Shown here piece by piece: positions 18,392 to 27,244 of a stretch of 64,000 bases of DNA. The stretch's first letter is position 1, and the number at the start of each line of letters is the position of its first letter. The position numbers and the translations under genes were made by a program. The stretch comes from Mongoliitalea lutea (lineage in GTDB: Bacteria > Bacteroidota > Bacteroidia > Cytophagales > Cyclobacteriaceae), in the NCBI RefSeq assembly GCF_014652135.1, contig NZ_BMYF01000005.1:163254-227253 (forward strand). Direction: 5' to 3'. The notes below the pieces were generated by a model that was not told the DNA's origin, made no database searches, and saw only the letters and a program-made list of their open reading frames with translations.

Positions 18392-21300
18392 TTAGAATGA
18401 CATCATTAAACCAAGGTTTACCCTTCTCATCATCGGGTAAGCCCCCTCCCAAGCAGCACCTGTTCCAAAATTTGATTCTCTATCATCAGGCATTTGACTC
18501 CATACCCAAAGATTATTACCATTCATAAAGATCCTTAATCCTCCCATACCGAGCTTTCTCGCACGTGCAACAGGCAAATTATAAGCTATCTCAGCATTTT
18601 GTAATCTTAAGAATGAACCATCATATAAATATCTCGCTCCATAGTAGTAGGAAACTGGAGTCAACCATACTGGAAGTGGGCTATCCGCATTTGGATTGTC
18701 TCTAGACCAGTAAGTACCTTCATCATATACCAGGTTACGCTGACCATCCAGGTTGGTGAATGGAATACTTCTCGTCACATTCGTAACACCATAAAACTGC
18801 ATAAAGAAGGATAAACCTTTGTACTCGAAGCCAATATTGGTATTGAAGGTATTTTGTGGGATATTGGAAAATCCATAAGGCGCCACATCAAATGCATCAA
18901 TCACACCGTCACCATTAAAATCCAAGATTTGGAAACCTCCTGGAAGCTTTCCTCCATTGTTGGTATCATGTGGTGTGGTTGCAAAAACCTCATCCCAAGT
19001 ATTTACAAAGCCACTATGGATATGAGATCTAGCTTGACCTAACTGGAAACCTGCTTGTTTTTGATATGCCGGTAAAAACATCGGATCATCTCTATTGATG
19101 ACTACATCCACTGCTCTTGTGATAGCAAAATCAGCCCACAATCTCACTCCGTTATTCAAGATTTTGTTGAGCCTCAATTCAATCTCATAACCGGTAGTCT
19201 GTACTCTACCCAAGTTGGCCGCCGGAGGCTGAGCTCCAAAGTAACTTGGTACTGATCGATCACCTGCCATCAAGATATCCACTCGGTTATCTCTAAAGAT
19301 ATCAACACTACCATCGATTAGTCCTTGGAAGAGACTGAACTCCGTTTTCAAGTTATACTTATACACGGTTTCCCAACGTACATTTGGATTTCCCAATACT
19401 GTCTCTCTATACCAAGTAAATGGACTGAAATCATCTCTCCATCCAAAGGATGCCATTCTTGATGCTCCACCAAAAGCCCATTGATTCATAAAAAGGAATC
19501 TACCTCCGATGTTATCATCCCCAACTTCACCATAAGATGCAGTTACTTTCAGAAAGTCAATGGCGGAGATTTGCTTCATGAAGTTTTCCTCAGAAATCAC
19601 CCACCCAAGACCTCCAGAGGAGAAGAAAGCAAATCGATAGTTTACACCAAACTTCTCAGAACCGTTGTAAGCACCGTTGTACTCTGCGAGGTATTTGTTT
19701 TTGTAGTTATAGACAGTTCTAAATACCCAGTCTTCCCGGTAACTTGGAATAACGCTACCAATTGCATCTTCTTGTCTCATCACCAATCCCATCGCGTTGA
19801 CATTGTGATTGTCCGCAATTGTGGTGTTGTAATTCAACTGGGCTTGGTAGAATAATCTTCTTTGAGGACCTCGAATGGTACCACCATCGATAGTACCTCC
19901 TTGAGTAGTCCAAGCAATCGGTTGGAAAAAGTCGAAGTTACTGTTATCGAAGTTATTTCTTAGATTGACACGACCTGTAACAGGATCAATCCACATCTCT
20001 TCAGTATTGTTAAATAAATCATTGACACCTCTTCCGATTTCAGTAAAGGTATTATCCAATGCTACAGTACCTCTAAAGTTTAACCCTTTAATGATGCTGC
20101 TCAAATCCTGCTCCAATACTAGATTGGTAGACAAACTGGTAGTGGTTGTATTTTCAATACCACCAATTGCCAATACTCTGGCTGAATTGATCGCTCCAAA
20201 GTCATCCAATGGGAAATATCCCCAAAGCCCATTAGAGTATCTCGGCATAAATGCATCCGGTGGGTTTCTAAAGGCCGCTCTCCAGAAGTTCGCACTGTTT
20301 GCTCCATTCCATGGAGTTTTTCTTACCCCATATATACCACCCAAGTTTACTTTTAATAAAGTAGAGGATGTTAATTGGAAATCTAGGTTATTTCTGAAAT
20401 TGAGACGGTTGAAATTGTAGCCAGGCTGATAGCCTCTGCCATTATCAAATTCTCGGAACAAGTCACCTTCATTTTGGAAATCAAAGGCCGCAAAATACTT
20501 CGTTAATTTTGTACCACCTGTTATGGACAAGTTGGCATTGTAAGCCATTGCGTAATCCTTGAAGAGGTAATTTTGCCAATCAACATTTGGATATCGCTCA
20601 GCTTCTTCTAGGCTGCCAGGAGTTCTATACAACTGTCTGATCTCTTGAGGGATCATTTGCGACCATGCCTGCGGACTCACTGAAAGCTCTCTTTCGATAG
20701 CTAAATTTCTGATTCCAATCGCATCGTAGGCATCCATCTTGCCTGGAAGCTTGGAAGGTGACTTAACAGTTGTATTTACTCTTGCTACAATCTCTGCTTT
20801 CCCTTCTTTTCCTCTTTTGGTAGTCACGATAATTACACCATTAGCACCTCTGGAACCAAATACAGCTGTAGCAGAAGCATCCTTCAACACGGAAATGGAT
20901 TCAACAGAACCAATATCCATATTGTTAAAAAATTCCGGTCTTTCTACCCCATCCACTAAAATCAATGGACCATTTCCGTTCCATGTGTTGTTACCACGGA
21001 TAACTATTTGAGGTTGCTCATCTCCAGGTGCACCGCCACTTTGTACAGCAATTAAGCCGGGTAGATTTCCCTGAAGCGCCTGACCAAGGTTAGAAACACC
21101 ACCTGTACGCTGAAGTACTTCTCCGCTAGTTTGGGATACGGCACCAATTAACGTTTCTCTTCTTTGCTCACCATAACCGATGACCACAAATTCTTCCAAG
21201 GAAGTTTGAGACTCAGAAATGGCAATGTTATAAACAGTTTTACCTGCCTCTACCAATACTTCCACGGATTTGAAACCAATAAAACTGATGACTAAAATCT

Positions 21301-21748
21301 CTCCTGGTTGTGCATCTAGTCTAAAATCACCATTTACTCCAGTTGCCACTCCTCTTGAGGTCCCTTTAATGAGGACTGTTACTCCTGGAATTGGCATACC
21401 GTCAGCCGCATCAGTTACTACACCTCTGATTTCTTGAAATTTTTCATCAGATACAGCGCTTGTTGCATTTTTAGCAACTCCATTTTTTTGCTTCTTTTCT
21501 TTCCGTTCGGAAGTTTTGGCAGAAGCATCGTCTTTTTCTTTAGACTCTTCATTGTTCTTGTTGATTTCGGAAGCTTCCAGATTGTCCGGGACTCCATGAT
21601 TAATCAACGCTTCCAAGTACTTTTCATCTGTAAGTGATGCTACAGTAGCATTCGTTTGCGAAATCGCCAAAAAGAATACTGACCACAGCAACATCAAAGA
21701 TGTTTTCCATTGGAAGTTAAAACATAGCCTTAGTAATTTTTTAATCAT
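18392..21748 (-). CDS. SusC/RagA TonB-dependent outer-membrane transporter (first pair)
   Basis: This 1118-aa protein is the first gene of the locus. After a signal segment (about 15-36) comes an unusual hydrophilic stretch (about 55-100) very rich in Lys, Glu, Asn and Ser. A CarboxypepD_reg domain follows (IRGVVTDAADGMPIPGVTVLIKG), then the TonB-box-like EEFVVIGYG, a classic plug (LILVDGVERPEFF, VLKDASATAVFGSRGANGVIIV) and a beta-barrel ending in Phe (LGLMMSF). It should move large xylo-oligosaccharides across the outer membrane. The charged N-terminal linker is longer than normal for SusC. The upstream 916 bp have no gene and should carry the locus promoter. Confidence 0.94.
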   Translation of the reverse strand: MIKKLLRLCFNFQWKTSLMLLWSVFFLAISQTNATVASLTDEKYLEALINHGVPDNLEASEINKNNEESKEKDDASAKTSERKEKKQKNGVAKNATSAVSDEKFQEIRGVVTDAADGMPIPGVTVLIKGTSRGVATGVNGDFRLDAQPGEILVISFIGFKSVEVLVEAGKTVYNIAISESQTSLEEFVVIGYGEQRRETLIGAVSQTSGEVLQRTGGVSNLGQALQGNLPGLIAVQSGGAPGDEQPQIVIRGNNTWNGNGPLILVDGVERPEFFNNMDIGSVESISVLKDASATAVFGSRGANGVIIVTTKRGKEGKAEIVARVNTTVKSPSKLPGKMDAYDAIGIRNLAIERELSVSPQAWSQMIPQEIRQLYRTPGSLEEAERYPNVDWQNYLFKDYAMAYNANLSITGGTKLTKYFAAFDFQNEGDLFREFDNGRGYQPGYNFNRLNFRNNLDFQLTSSTLLKVNLGGIYGVRKTPWNGANSANFWRAAFRNPPDAFMPRYSNGLWGYFPLDDFGAINSARVLAIGGIENTTTTSLSTNLVLEQDLSSIIKGLNFRGTVALDNTFTEIGRGVNDLFNNTEEMWIDPVTGRVNLRNNFDNSNFDFFQPIAWTTQGGTIDGGTIRGPQRRLFYQAQLNYNTTIADNHNVNAMGLVMRQEDAIGSVIPSYREDWVFRTVYNYKNKYLAEYNGAYNGSEKFGVNYRFAFFSSGGLGWVISEENFMKQISAIDFLKVTASYGEVGDDNIGGRFLFMNQWAFGGASRMASFGWRDDFSPFTWYRETVLGNPNVRWETVYKYNLKTEFSLFQGLIDGSVDIFRDNRVDILMAGDRSVPSYFGAQPPAANLGRVQTTGYEIELRLNKILNNGVRLWADFAITRAVDVVINRDDPMFLPAYQKQAGFQLGQARSHIHSGFVNTWDEVFATTPHDTNNGGKLPGGFQILDFNGDGVIDAFDVAPYGFSNIPQNTFNTNIGFEYKGLSFFMQFYGVTNVTRSIPFTNLDGQRNLVYDEGTYWSRDNPNADSPLPVWLTPVSYYYGARYLYDGSFLRLQNAEIAYNLPVARARKLGMGGLRIFMNGNNLWVWSQMPDDRESNFGTGAAWEGAYPMMRRVNLGLMMSF

Positions 21749-22664
21749 AAAATTGTTAAGGTTAAATTAGGTTTGAATGAATTAATTGGATCGCTGGAGT
21801 ATTTCCAGCAGAAAGTTTAGAATCCTCCTCTTTTAAGGAGACTTGCCGAGTATAATCATAATACATTGTGTTTGTTGTTTTAGATTTTATTGATTGATTC
21901 CTTTTATTATTAGCATTTAAAAAAAATGAGGAACAGCGCAATCTAAAACCCATGAAAAAACTATTTGACCTATTCCAAGCATTGCTGCTCGTTGACAAAA
22001 ACTTTACACAATGTACTTCGAAACCACCATTATTTAGATGCGGTTCGAAATCGATTGCATGAAAAGATACTTTTGACTCGAATAGGTTACTCATATTAAT
22101 CTTGGGTTTATGCTAATCCACTGTTTAAATATAGAATTTCATATTTAAAAAATAAAAATGTAAAAAAATCTCAACTACCTCATTTTCAATATTTTAAATT
22201 ACCCATTGCGTTTACGAAAATTGAAAAAAAAAGAGAAAAAACCTTAATTCTGCAAAAATGAAGGCATTTTAGCTCTCTTTTTAAAAAAATCCATGTTACG
22301 CTTAGATAAAACCATTGATTATCAGGTATTTATATGTTTTTCAACATCATTTTTTTTTAATTAAAAAAAGCACAAATGTTTGTTTTTCAAAAACATACAT
22401 TCAAAATCACCTTTAGGCATCCGAAAACACAGAAAAGAATATGGGAAAATCCTCCAAATGCAAATGTTTACAGCATATAAATGTTCATTTCGCTTATCTT
22501 GCAACTGGTTTTGAAAACTCAGCATTACCATATTTTCAAGCAATAACTACAGAAAAGAAACACTAAAAGCCGATTAATTATATCAATACCCATAAGGAAA
22601 AAAGATCTGTAGAAAAAGCACTGAAAAGTACTCAAAATCAACGTCTATTTCGTTTGATTTAGAA
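21749..22664. other. Gene-free AT-rich region upstream of the xylan locus
   Basis: The region is 916 bp of AT-rich DNA with long A and T runs. It must hold the promoter and 5' leader of the susC operon and the 3' end of the O-acetylesterase gene. I see no clear TAnnTTTG box at a good position. An inverted repeat CTCC...GGAG near 21825-21840 lies about 80 bp before the susC start. The small frames here (for example 21762-22094) have no recognisable domain and biased composition, so I do not call them genes. Confidence 0.5.
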
Positions 22665-24638
22665 TTAAAAAATAATTTGAAAAGGACTTGCTGGCAACTC
22701 CAAATGATTGACTAGGTTGGATTTTTCGGGATTATTCGCCCAGGCATAACGCAAGGTTTTGGGCGAACTGATAAATGATGGAATTGATACCTCTATTGTA
22801 TTGGATGCTACAATACGAGCTTCGCACCAGTGAAAATGACCATCCGGCCCTGAAAGTGCAAATCCATACACTAGTTCTCCATCTCGTAACCGAAGTCCCT
22901 CCCCAACTTCAACAAAAGTCATTCGGATTTTCTGATCTTCCAAATAGACATTATCCGGTAGAGGACCAGAAAAAGGCCCATTTTCACTCCCATAAACTAT
23001 TTTTTGAGCCTGCATTGCTAATCTATCAGCAACAGATTTTTTATCTAAGGGGTGAATATCGTTTGCCTCTCCTACATCGATGGTGATAGCCATGCCTGTA
23101 TTCGGGATTTTGTGTGCTTTTCGTTGAATTTCACGCATCTGGGCCCAATTACTTTCTTGAGGGTTTTCCGATGGTGCCATAAAATTCGGCAATTGTACAT
23201 AAATGAAGGGTAAATCAGGTTTATTTAAAAATTCGCGCCAACCATAAATTAATTCATGAAATTGTTGTTCATAGACTTCAACTGCACCAGTATTCGATTC
23301 TCCTTGATACCAAAGAATGCCTTTCAATGAAATCGATTTCATGGGAAAAATCATTCCTTGAAAAAGCCCTAATGGTTTTAACCGTACACTTGTCTGAGTC
23401 GGAGCAGGATTGATGCGTGCACCAATTGCAAACTTCCAATCCCTCTCCAGTTCAATCATCCCATCATTGACTTCTAAAGAATACGGCTTCTGCTCAATAA
23501 ATTGCGGTTTTCCCCGCTCACTGACCAGTCTCACAGTAATAACATTTTTCCCTGACTTCAATACACCTTCCGGAATAGTATATCTCCTTGGCGGATATTG
23601 GTAACCTGTTGTTCCAACTAATATTCCGTTGACGAATGTACGGTCGCTATCAACCATAGTCCCCATCAGCAAAGCACTTTCACGCTCTGGTAGCTGTTCG
23701 TCAGTTAGAAAAACTTCTTTTCGAAACCAAAAAACACCGTTTTTTAAATCTCCATCTACTTCAGGAATAGCAAATAAATCAGGAATCATCTTCCAAGAAG
23801 CATCATCCATTGAGGGATCAAACCAAGGGGTGTCCCCTTCTGACAAACCAAGATCTGCTCCATCCAATTGTTTGATCCAAGCTTCTTTTTTTTCTCTTTC
23901 TGATTTTTCAAGAGCCGCGATTACACCATCCTGCGCAAAGTACATCGCCTCCTCATAATCTTGAGGGAATTTTTGTAAGGCATCTTTTGGCAACCAGGCC
24001 TGGATTGGGGAACCACCAACACTGGCATTGATAATTCCAATGGGGATTTGATGGGTATGAGCCAAGTTTTTGGCGAAAAAATAACCAATGGCTGAAAATA
24101 CAGGCAAGGTTTCCCTAGTTGGCTTCAGCCAAGTTCCTGAAGGTAAATCTAAATTTCCCTCTACAAAATTATACGTATCTGGAACATCAAAGTATCGAAT
24201 AGTAGGATAGGCTGCTAATTTAAACTCCTCAGGAAATAATGGAGAAACCCTTTCCATGGTCGTCTCCATATTGGATTGCCCAGAAGTCAACCAAACATCC
24301 CCAAACCAAATATCCTGAATATAAATACTTTCCTTTTGCGTAGCGATGATCATCTTGTGGGGACCACCCGCTTGCTGTGGTTCAAGAACAACTTCCCATG
24401 TCCCATCAGCACCTGTGCTTGTAGCAAATTTCTTTCCTAAAAGTTCAACGCTAACTTCTTGTCCACTTTCTGCCCATCCCCAAATTTTCACCGCTTGTTC
24501 GCGCTGCAAAACCATGCCATCACTAATCAGTTTGGGTAATCGTAAGTCAGCATACAAATCACCCCCTGCTAGGAAAACAAGTCCTATCAAAACAAGAATA
24601 CTTTTGATCGAAAAAGTATTGTTATTGGGTGAATTCAT
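22665..24638 (-). CDS. Sialate O-acetylesterase-like SGNH carbohydrate esterase
   Basis: This 657-aa protein has a signal peptide (about 12-30). After an N-terminal beta-sandwich (LPKLISDGMVLQRE) it shows the SGNH block I LTSGQSNMET with nucleophile Ser122, block III GIINASVGGSPIQAW, GILWYQGESN, and the catalytic block DVGEANDIHPLDK with the Asp-x-x-His pair. A jelly-roll insert (about 270-370) interrupts the esterase domain. Related proteins in xylan loci deacetylate xylan side chains (CE20-like arrangement). It is a single-gene unit: it starts after a LacI-type operator (24710-24725), and the operon terminator at 24754-24784 separates it from galM. Acetylxylan as substrate is inferred from context. 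Confidence 0.87.
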   Translation of the reverse strand: MNSPNNNTFSIKSILVLIGLVFLAGGDLYADLRLPKLISDGMVLQREQAVKIWGWAESGQEVSVELLGKKFATSTGADGTWEVVLEPQQAGGPHKMIIATQKESIYIQDIWFGDVWLTSGQSNMETTMERVSPLFPEEFKLAAYPTIRYFDVPDTYNFVEGNLDLPSGTWLKPTRETLPVFSAIGYFFAKNLAHTHQIPIGIINASVGGSPIQAWLPKDALQKFPQDYEEAMYFAQDGVIAALEKSEREKKEAWIKQLDGADLGLSEGDTPWFDPSMDDASWKMIPDLFAIPEVDGDLKNGVFWFRKEVFLTDEQLPERESALLMGTMVDSDRTFVNGILVGTTGYQYPPRRYTIPEGVLKSGKNVITVRLVSERGKPQFIEQKPYSLEVNDGMIELERDWKFAIGARINPAPTQTSVRLKPLGLFQGMIFPMKSISLKGILWYQGESNTGAVEVYEQQFHELIYGWREFLNKPDLPFIYVQLPNFMAPSENPQESNWAQMREIQRKAHKIPNTGMAITIDVGEANDIHPLDKKSVADRLAMQAQKIVYGSENGPFSGPLPDNVYLEDQKIRMTFVEVGEGLRLRDGELVYGFALSGPDGHFHWCEARIVASNTIEVSIPSFISSPKTLRYAWANNPEKSNLVNHLELPASPFQIIF

Positions 24639-24709
24639 CTAATTTGAAGTGGTCTCTTTGGGTTTCTTTACTTAAACTGTGGGTAAATCTGTAATTTTTT
24701 TTTGACTAA

Positions 24710-24725
24710 TGCAACCGATTTCATT
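24710..24725. promoter_or_regulatory. LacI/GalR-family operator-like site, copy 1
   Basis: The sequence TGCAACCGATTTCATT contains the LacI-family core AANCGNTT (AACCGATT). The identical 16 bases recur at 38213-38228 upstream of the transketolase genes. Here it lies 72-87 bp upstream of the O-acetylesterase ATG. No LacI-type regulator gene is in the window. Confidence 0.55.
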
Positions 24726-24753
24726 AAATGGCATCAGATGGCTATAGCTGCAA

Positions 24754-24784
24754 AAAAATAAGGATGAACGAAATGTCCATCCTT
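24754..24784 (-). terminator. Intrinsic terminator of the arabinose operon
   Basis: On the minus transcript AAGGATG pairs with CATCCTT (7 bp, with two further inner pairs) and is followed at once by ATTTTTTTG. It lies 49 bp after the aldose epimerase stop, so it closes the GH127-to-galM transcript. Confidence 0.78.
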
Positions 24785-24832
24785 ACCCCTGTTAAACTTT
24801 TGACTTCTTTGTCAGACTTCATCTTACGTTTT

Positions 24833-25981
24833 TCATTTTACAGAAAAATGATACTGAATTTTGTGATTGTATGTCTCCCCTGGATTTAAGCGAGAAGTAG
24901 GGAAACTTGGTTCATTGGGAGCGTTAGGGAATGTTTGAGGCTCCAAACACAAGCCCATGTATTGGCTATAAGTTACTCCATTGACAGTGACTTTCCCATC
25001 TAGAAAATTCCCGGAATAAAACTGTACGGCAGGTGAATCTGCATAGACTTCCATCACTCGTCCACTACCTGCATGCTCCAAGGTTGCCATTTTTACCAAC
25101 TCTGAAGAATGAGACTCTTTTACCACATAATTATGATCATATCCACCCGGTACTTGTGCAATTCTTTCACCTATCAATCGTGGAGTGCTGAAATCAAAGG
25201 GTGTTCCTGCAACAGCTTTCAATTCACCTGTTGGGATTAGGTTTTCATCTACTGGCGTATACTTTGGAGCATAGAGTTTCAATTGATGACCCAATATATC
25301 CTCTGTCATCCCACTCAAATTGAAATACCCATGATGGGTAAGGTTGACAATTGTTGGCTTATCTGTTTCGGAAGTAAACTCCAATAGTAATTTGTTATCG
25401 GTTGTCAATTCAAAAGTTAAAGTTGTGGTGAGATTTCCAGGATATCCTTCTTCTCCGTCAGGGCTTGTATAAGTCATTTTTACAATCATAGATTCATCAC
25501 CTTCTTGATATTCCGCATCCCAGAAGACCCTGTTAAAACCTAACAGCCCACCGTGCAAGTGATTATCTCCATCGTTTGTTGCCAATTGATAGGATTGTCC
25601 ATCTAATTCAAACTTTCCCTCGGCAATTCTATTTCCAAATCGACCGATTGCCGAACCGAAATAATAATCGTTGGTATCATAATCTGCAATTTGATCATAA
25701 CCCAACACAATATTTTCGCTTTTGCCATCTTTATCTGGTACACTCAATTTGGAAATGACTCCCCCAAAACTGGAAATTTCAACCTGCATACCATTGCCAT
25801 TATCTAAATGAAATACCTTGGCAGTATTCTCTCCTACAGGAACTTCCTTAATCTTTACTTCAAAATTGATCGTCTTTGATTCCATTTTTTCTTCTTCATT
25901 TTTAGGAGCCGAACATCCCCCAATCGTGAGGTATGAAATTCCAGCCAGCATAAGTGCGTAGAAATAATTTTTCTTATTCAT
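24833..25981 (-). CDS. Aldose 1-epimerase (galactose mutarotase) lipoprotein
   Basis: I choose the ATG at 25981: it gives an SPII signal with lipobox IGGC (Cys23), while a longer frame to 26041 would run into the araD coding end. The mature protein is a GalM beta-sandwich with GRFGNRIAEGKF, NDGDNHLHGG, the catalytic His region LTHHGYFNLSG, and the catalytic Glu region LCLEPQTFPNAPN. It interconverts alpha and beta anomers of aldoses such as arabinose, xylose or galactose. Its lipid anchor suggests it works in the periplasm on sugars freed by the GH enzymes. It begins 13 bp after araD and is the last gene of the operon. Confidence 0.92.
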   Translation of the reverse strand: MNKKNYFYALMLAGISYLTIGGCSAPKNEEEKMESKTINFEVKIKEVPVGENTAKVFHLDNGNGMQVEISSFGGVISKLSVPDKDGKSENIVLGYDQIADYDTNDYYFGSAIGRFGNRIAEGKFELDGQSYQLATNDGDNHLHGGLLGFNRVFWDAEYQEGDESMIVKMTYTSPDGEEGYPGNLTTTLTFELTTDNKLLLEFTSETDKPTIVNLTHHGYFNLSGMTEDILGHQLKLYAPKYTPVDENLIPTGELKAVAGTPFDFSTPRLIGERIAQVPGGYDHNYVVKESHSSELVKMATLEHAGSGRVMEVYADSPAVQFYSGNFLDGKVTVNGVTYSQYMGLCLEPQTFPNAPNEPSFPTSRLNPGETYNHKIQYHFSVK

Positions 25982-25994
25982 AGTTGTTAATTTT

Positions 25995-26693
25995 TCAGCA
26001 TCCTTGACCATAGTAAGCATTTGTCCCATGCTTGCGCTCATAATGCTTTTTCACCAAGGCATCTTTTAAGCGCTTAGCCTGAGGATTGATTTGTAGTGTT
26101 AAGTAGGCCATTTTGGCGATTTCCTCCAATACCTTGCTGTTGTAAACAGCTTTGGCTGCGTCCTTTCCCCAAGCAAATGGGCCATGACTTCCAACCAAAA
26201 TCATCTCCACTTCAGCAGGACTAAGGTTTTTATCCACAAAACAGTCTAAAATTTGCTGCCCAGTGTTGTATTCATAATCTCCTTCAATAAGGTGATCTGC
26301 CATGGGAGGAGCGCATGGGATATCAGCCGTCAAGTGGTCTGCATGAGTCGTACCAAAATTCGGAATATCCATCAGTGCCTGTGCCCAAGCCACAGCATAG
26401 GTAGAGTGCGTATGACATATCCCCCCAATTGTTTCCCAATGCTTGTACAAAAAAGCATGGGTTTTGGTATCAGAGGAGGGGCGCATTTTACCTTCCACTA
26501 CCTTAGCTTCAAAGTCTACAACCACCATATCATCTACGGTCAATTGCTCATAAGGAACCCCACTAGGCTTGATGGCAAATACACCATTTTCTCTATCCAC
26601 TGCACTCACATTTCCAAACGTATACACCACCAAATCGAGTTGGGGTAGTTGCATGTTGGCTTCGTAGCAAGCGAGTTTTATGTTATCGTACAT
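25995..26693 (-). CDS. araD: L-ribulose-5-phosphate 4-epimerase
   Basis: This 232-aa class II aldolase-fold enzyme has a standard length. The Zn ligands are in GGICHTHSTYAVAWAQ and GTTHADH, and the last His is in the conserved LVGSHGPFAWGKDA. The N-terminal GNVSAVDRENGVFAIKPSG is the phosphate-binding pattern. It converts L-ribulose 5-phosphate to D-xylulose 5-phosphate in the cytoplasm, the last step of the arabinose pathway before the transketolase encoded at 36.3-38.1 kb. It is separated from araB by the inserted four-helix-bundle gene and its repeats. Confidence 0.96.
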   Translation of the reverse strand: MYDNIKLACYEANMQLPQLDLVVYTFGNVSAVDRENGVFAIKPSGVPYEQLTVDDMVVVDFEAKVVEGKMRPSSDTKTHAFLYKHWETIGGICHTHSTYAVAWAQALMDIPNFGTTHADHLTADIPCAPPMADHLIEGDYEYNTGQQILDCFVDKNLSPAEVEMILVGSHGPFAWGKDAAKAVYNSKVLEEIAKMAYLTLQINPQAKRLKDALVKKHYERKHGTNAYYGQGC

Positions 26694-26708
26694 AATCGTC
26701 TTTGGTTT

Positions 26709-26741
26709 AAAGGATGAAGGATGAGGGATGAAGGATGAATT
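26709..26741. repeat. GGATGAAGG minisatellite, left arm
   Basis: This is a run of AAGGATG/AGGGATG units just upstream of the araD start. It is the inverse orientation of the array at 27187-27244, so the two arms face each other around the four-helix-bundle gene. A similar run occurs at 55393-55432. Confidence 0.75.
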
Positions 26742-26754
26742 TCCAGTAAATCGT

Positions 26755-27099
26755 CTAATCTGGGTTACTTTTGACTTTTTTTACGATTGACACAAAAATC
26801 GAAATAAGTTCTGAAACCTCCTTAAGAAGACTTTCTACGTTGTACCACCCTTTTTCATGAATTAACTCTAACCATAATTCGCTCTCATCAGCTTCTTCAA
26901 TGACTATTCCTAATTTTGCTATAAACTCTTTATTACTTCTACCTCGTGTTGCCGCTCGATAATTTGCAGCTACAGAGGTTCCACTTCTTACTAGCTGATT
27001 TGCAATAACTTTTGCGGATAATGTATTTGGTAATCGCTCTACCAAATTCAAGATGTCCAATGCAAATCTTTTTGTTCTCCTTTTTAAATCTTTTTCCAT
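26755..27099 (-). CDS. Four helix bundle protein (23S rRNA IVS-type family)
   Basis: This 114-aa, all-helical, charged protein contains NQLVRSGTSVAANYRAATRGRS and EEADESELWLELI. These are the marks of the four-helix-bundle family first found in intervening sequences of 23S rRNA and related to Avd. It is cytoplasmic with no enzymatic motif and the family's role is unclear. It is out of place: it splits araB from araD, with gaps of 136 bp and 61 bp, inside an otherwise tight sugar operon. Inverted GGATGAAGG repeats bracket it. This looks like an inserted cassette. The gene itself is intact. Confidence 0.85.
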   Translation of the reverse strand: MEKDLKRRTKRFALDILNLVERLPNTLSAKVIANQLVRSGTSVAANYRAATRGRSNKEFIAKLGIVIEEADESELWLELIHEKGWYNVESLLKEVSELISIFVSIVKKVKSNPD

Positions 27100-27186
27100 A
27101 ATTTTTTGTAGAAAATTATGGACATTAAAACACAGTATCCGATTTTAATCGACTAAGGTGTCGTTTATTAATTACTAATCTTAGCT

Positions 27187-27244
27187 TCTCCCTTCATCCT
27201 TCTGCCTACTTCCTTCATCCTTCATCCCTCTGCCTTCATCCTTT
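27187..27244. repeat. GGATGAAGG minisatellite, right arm
   Basis: Reading plus, this is a run of CTTCATCC units with interruptions (TTCTGCCTACTT). It overlaps the end of araB: the last Gly codon and the TGA stop of araB are made from the repeat. The arm is inverted relative to 26709-26741. Confidence 0.75.

Noticed and set aside
21762..22094. 110-aa minus-strand frame upstream of the first susC
   Set aside because: It has no domain, no good start context and odd composition, and it lies in the expected promoter and leader region.
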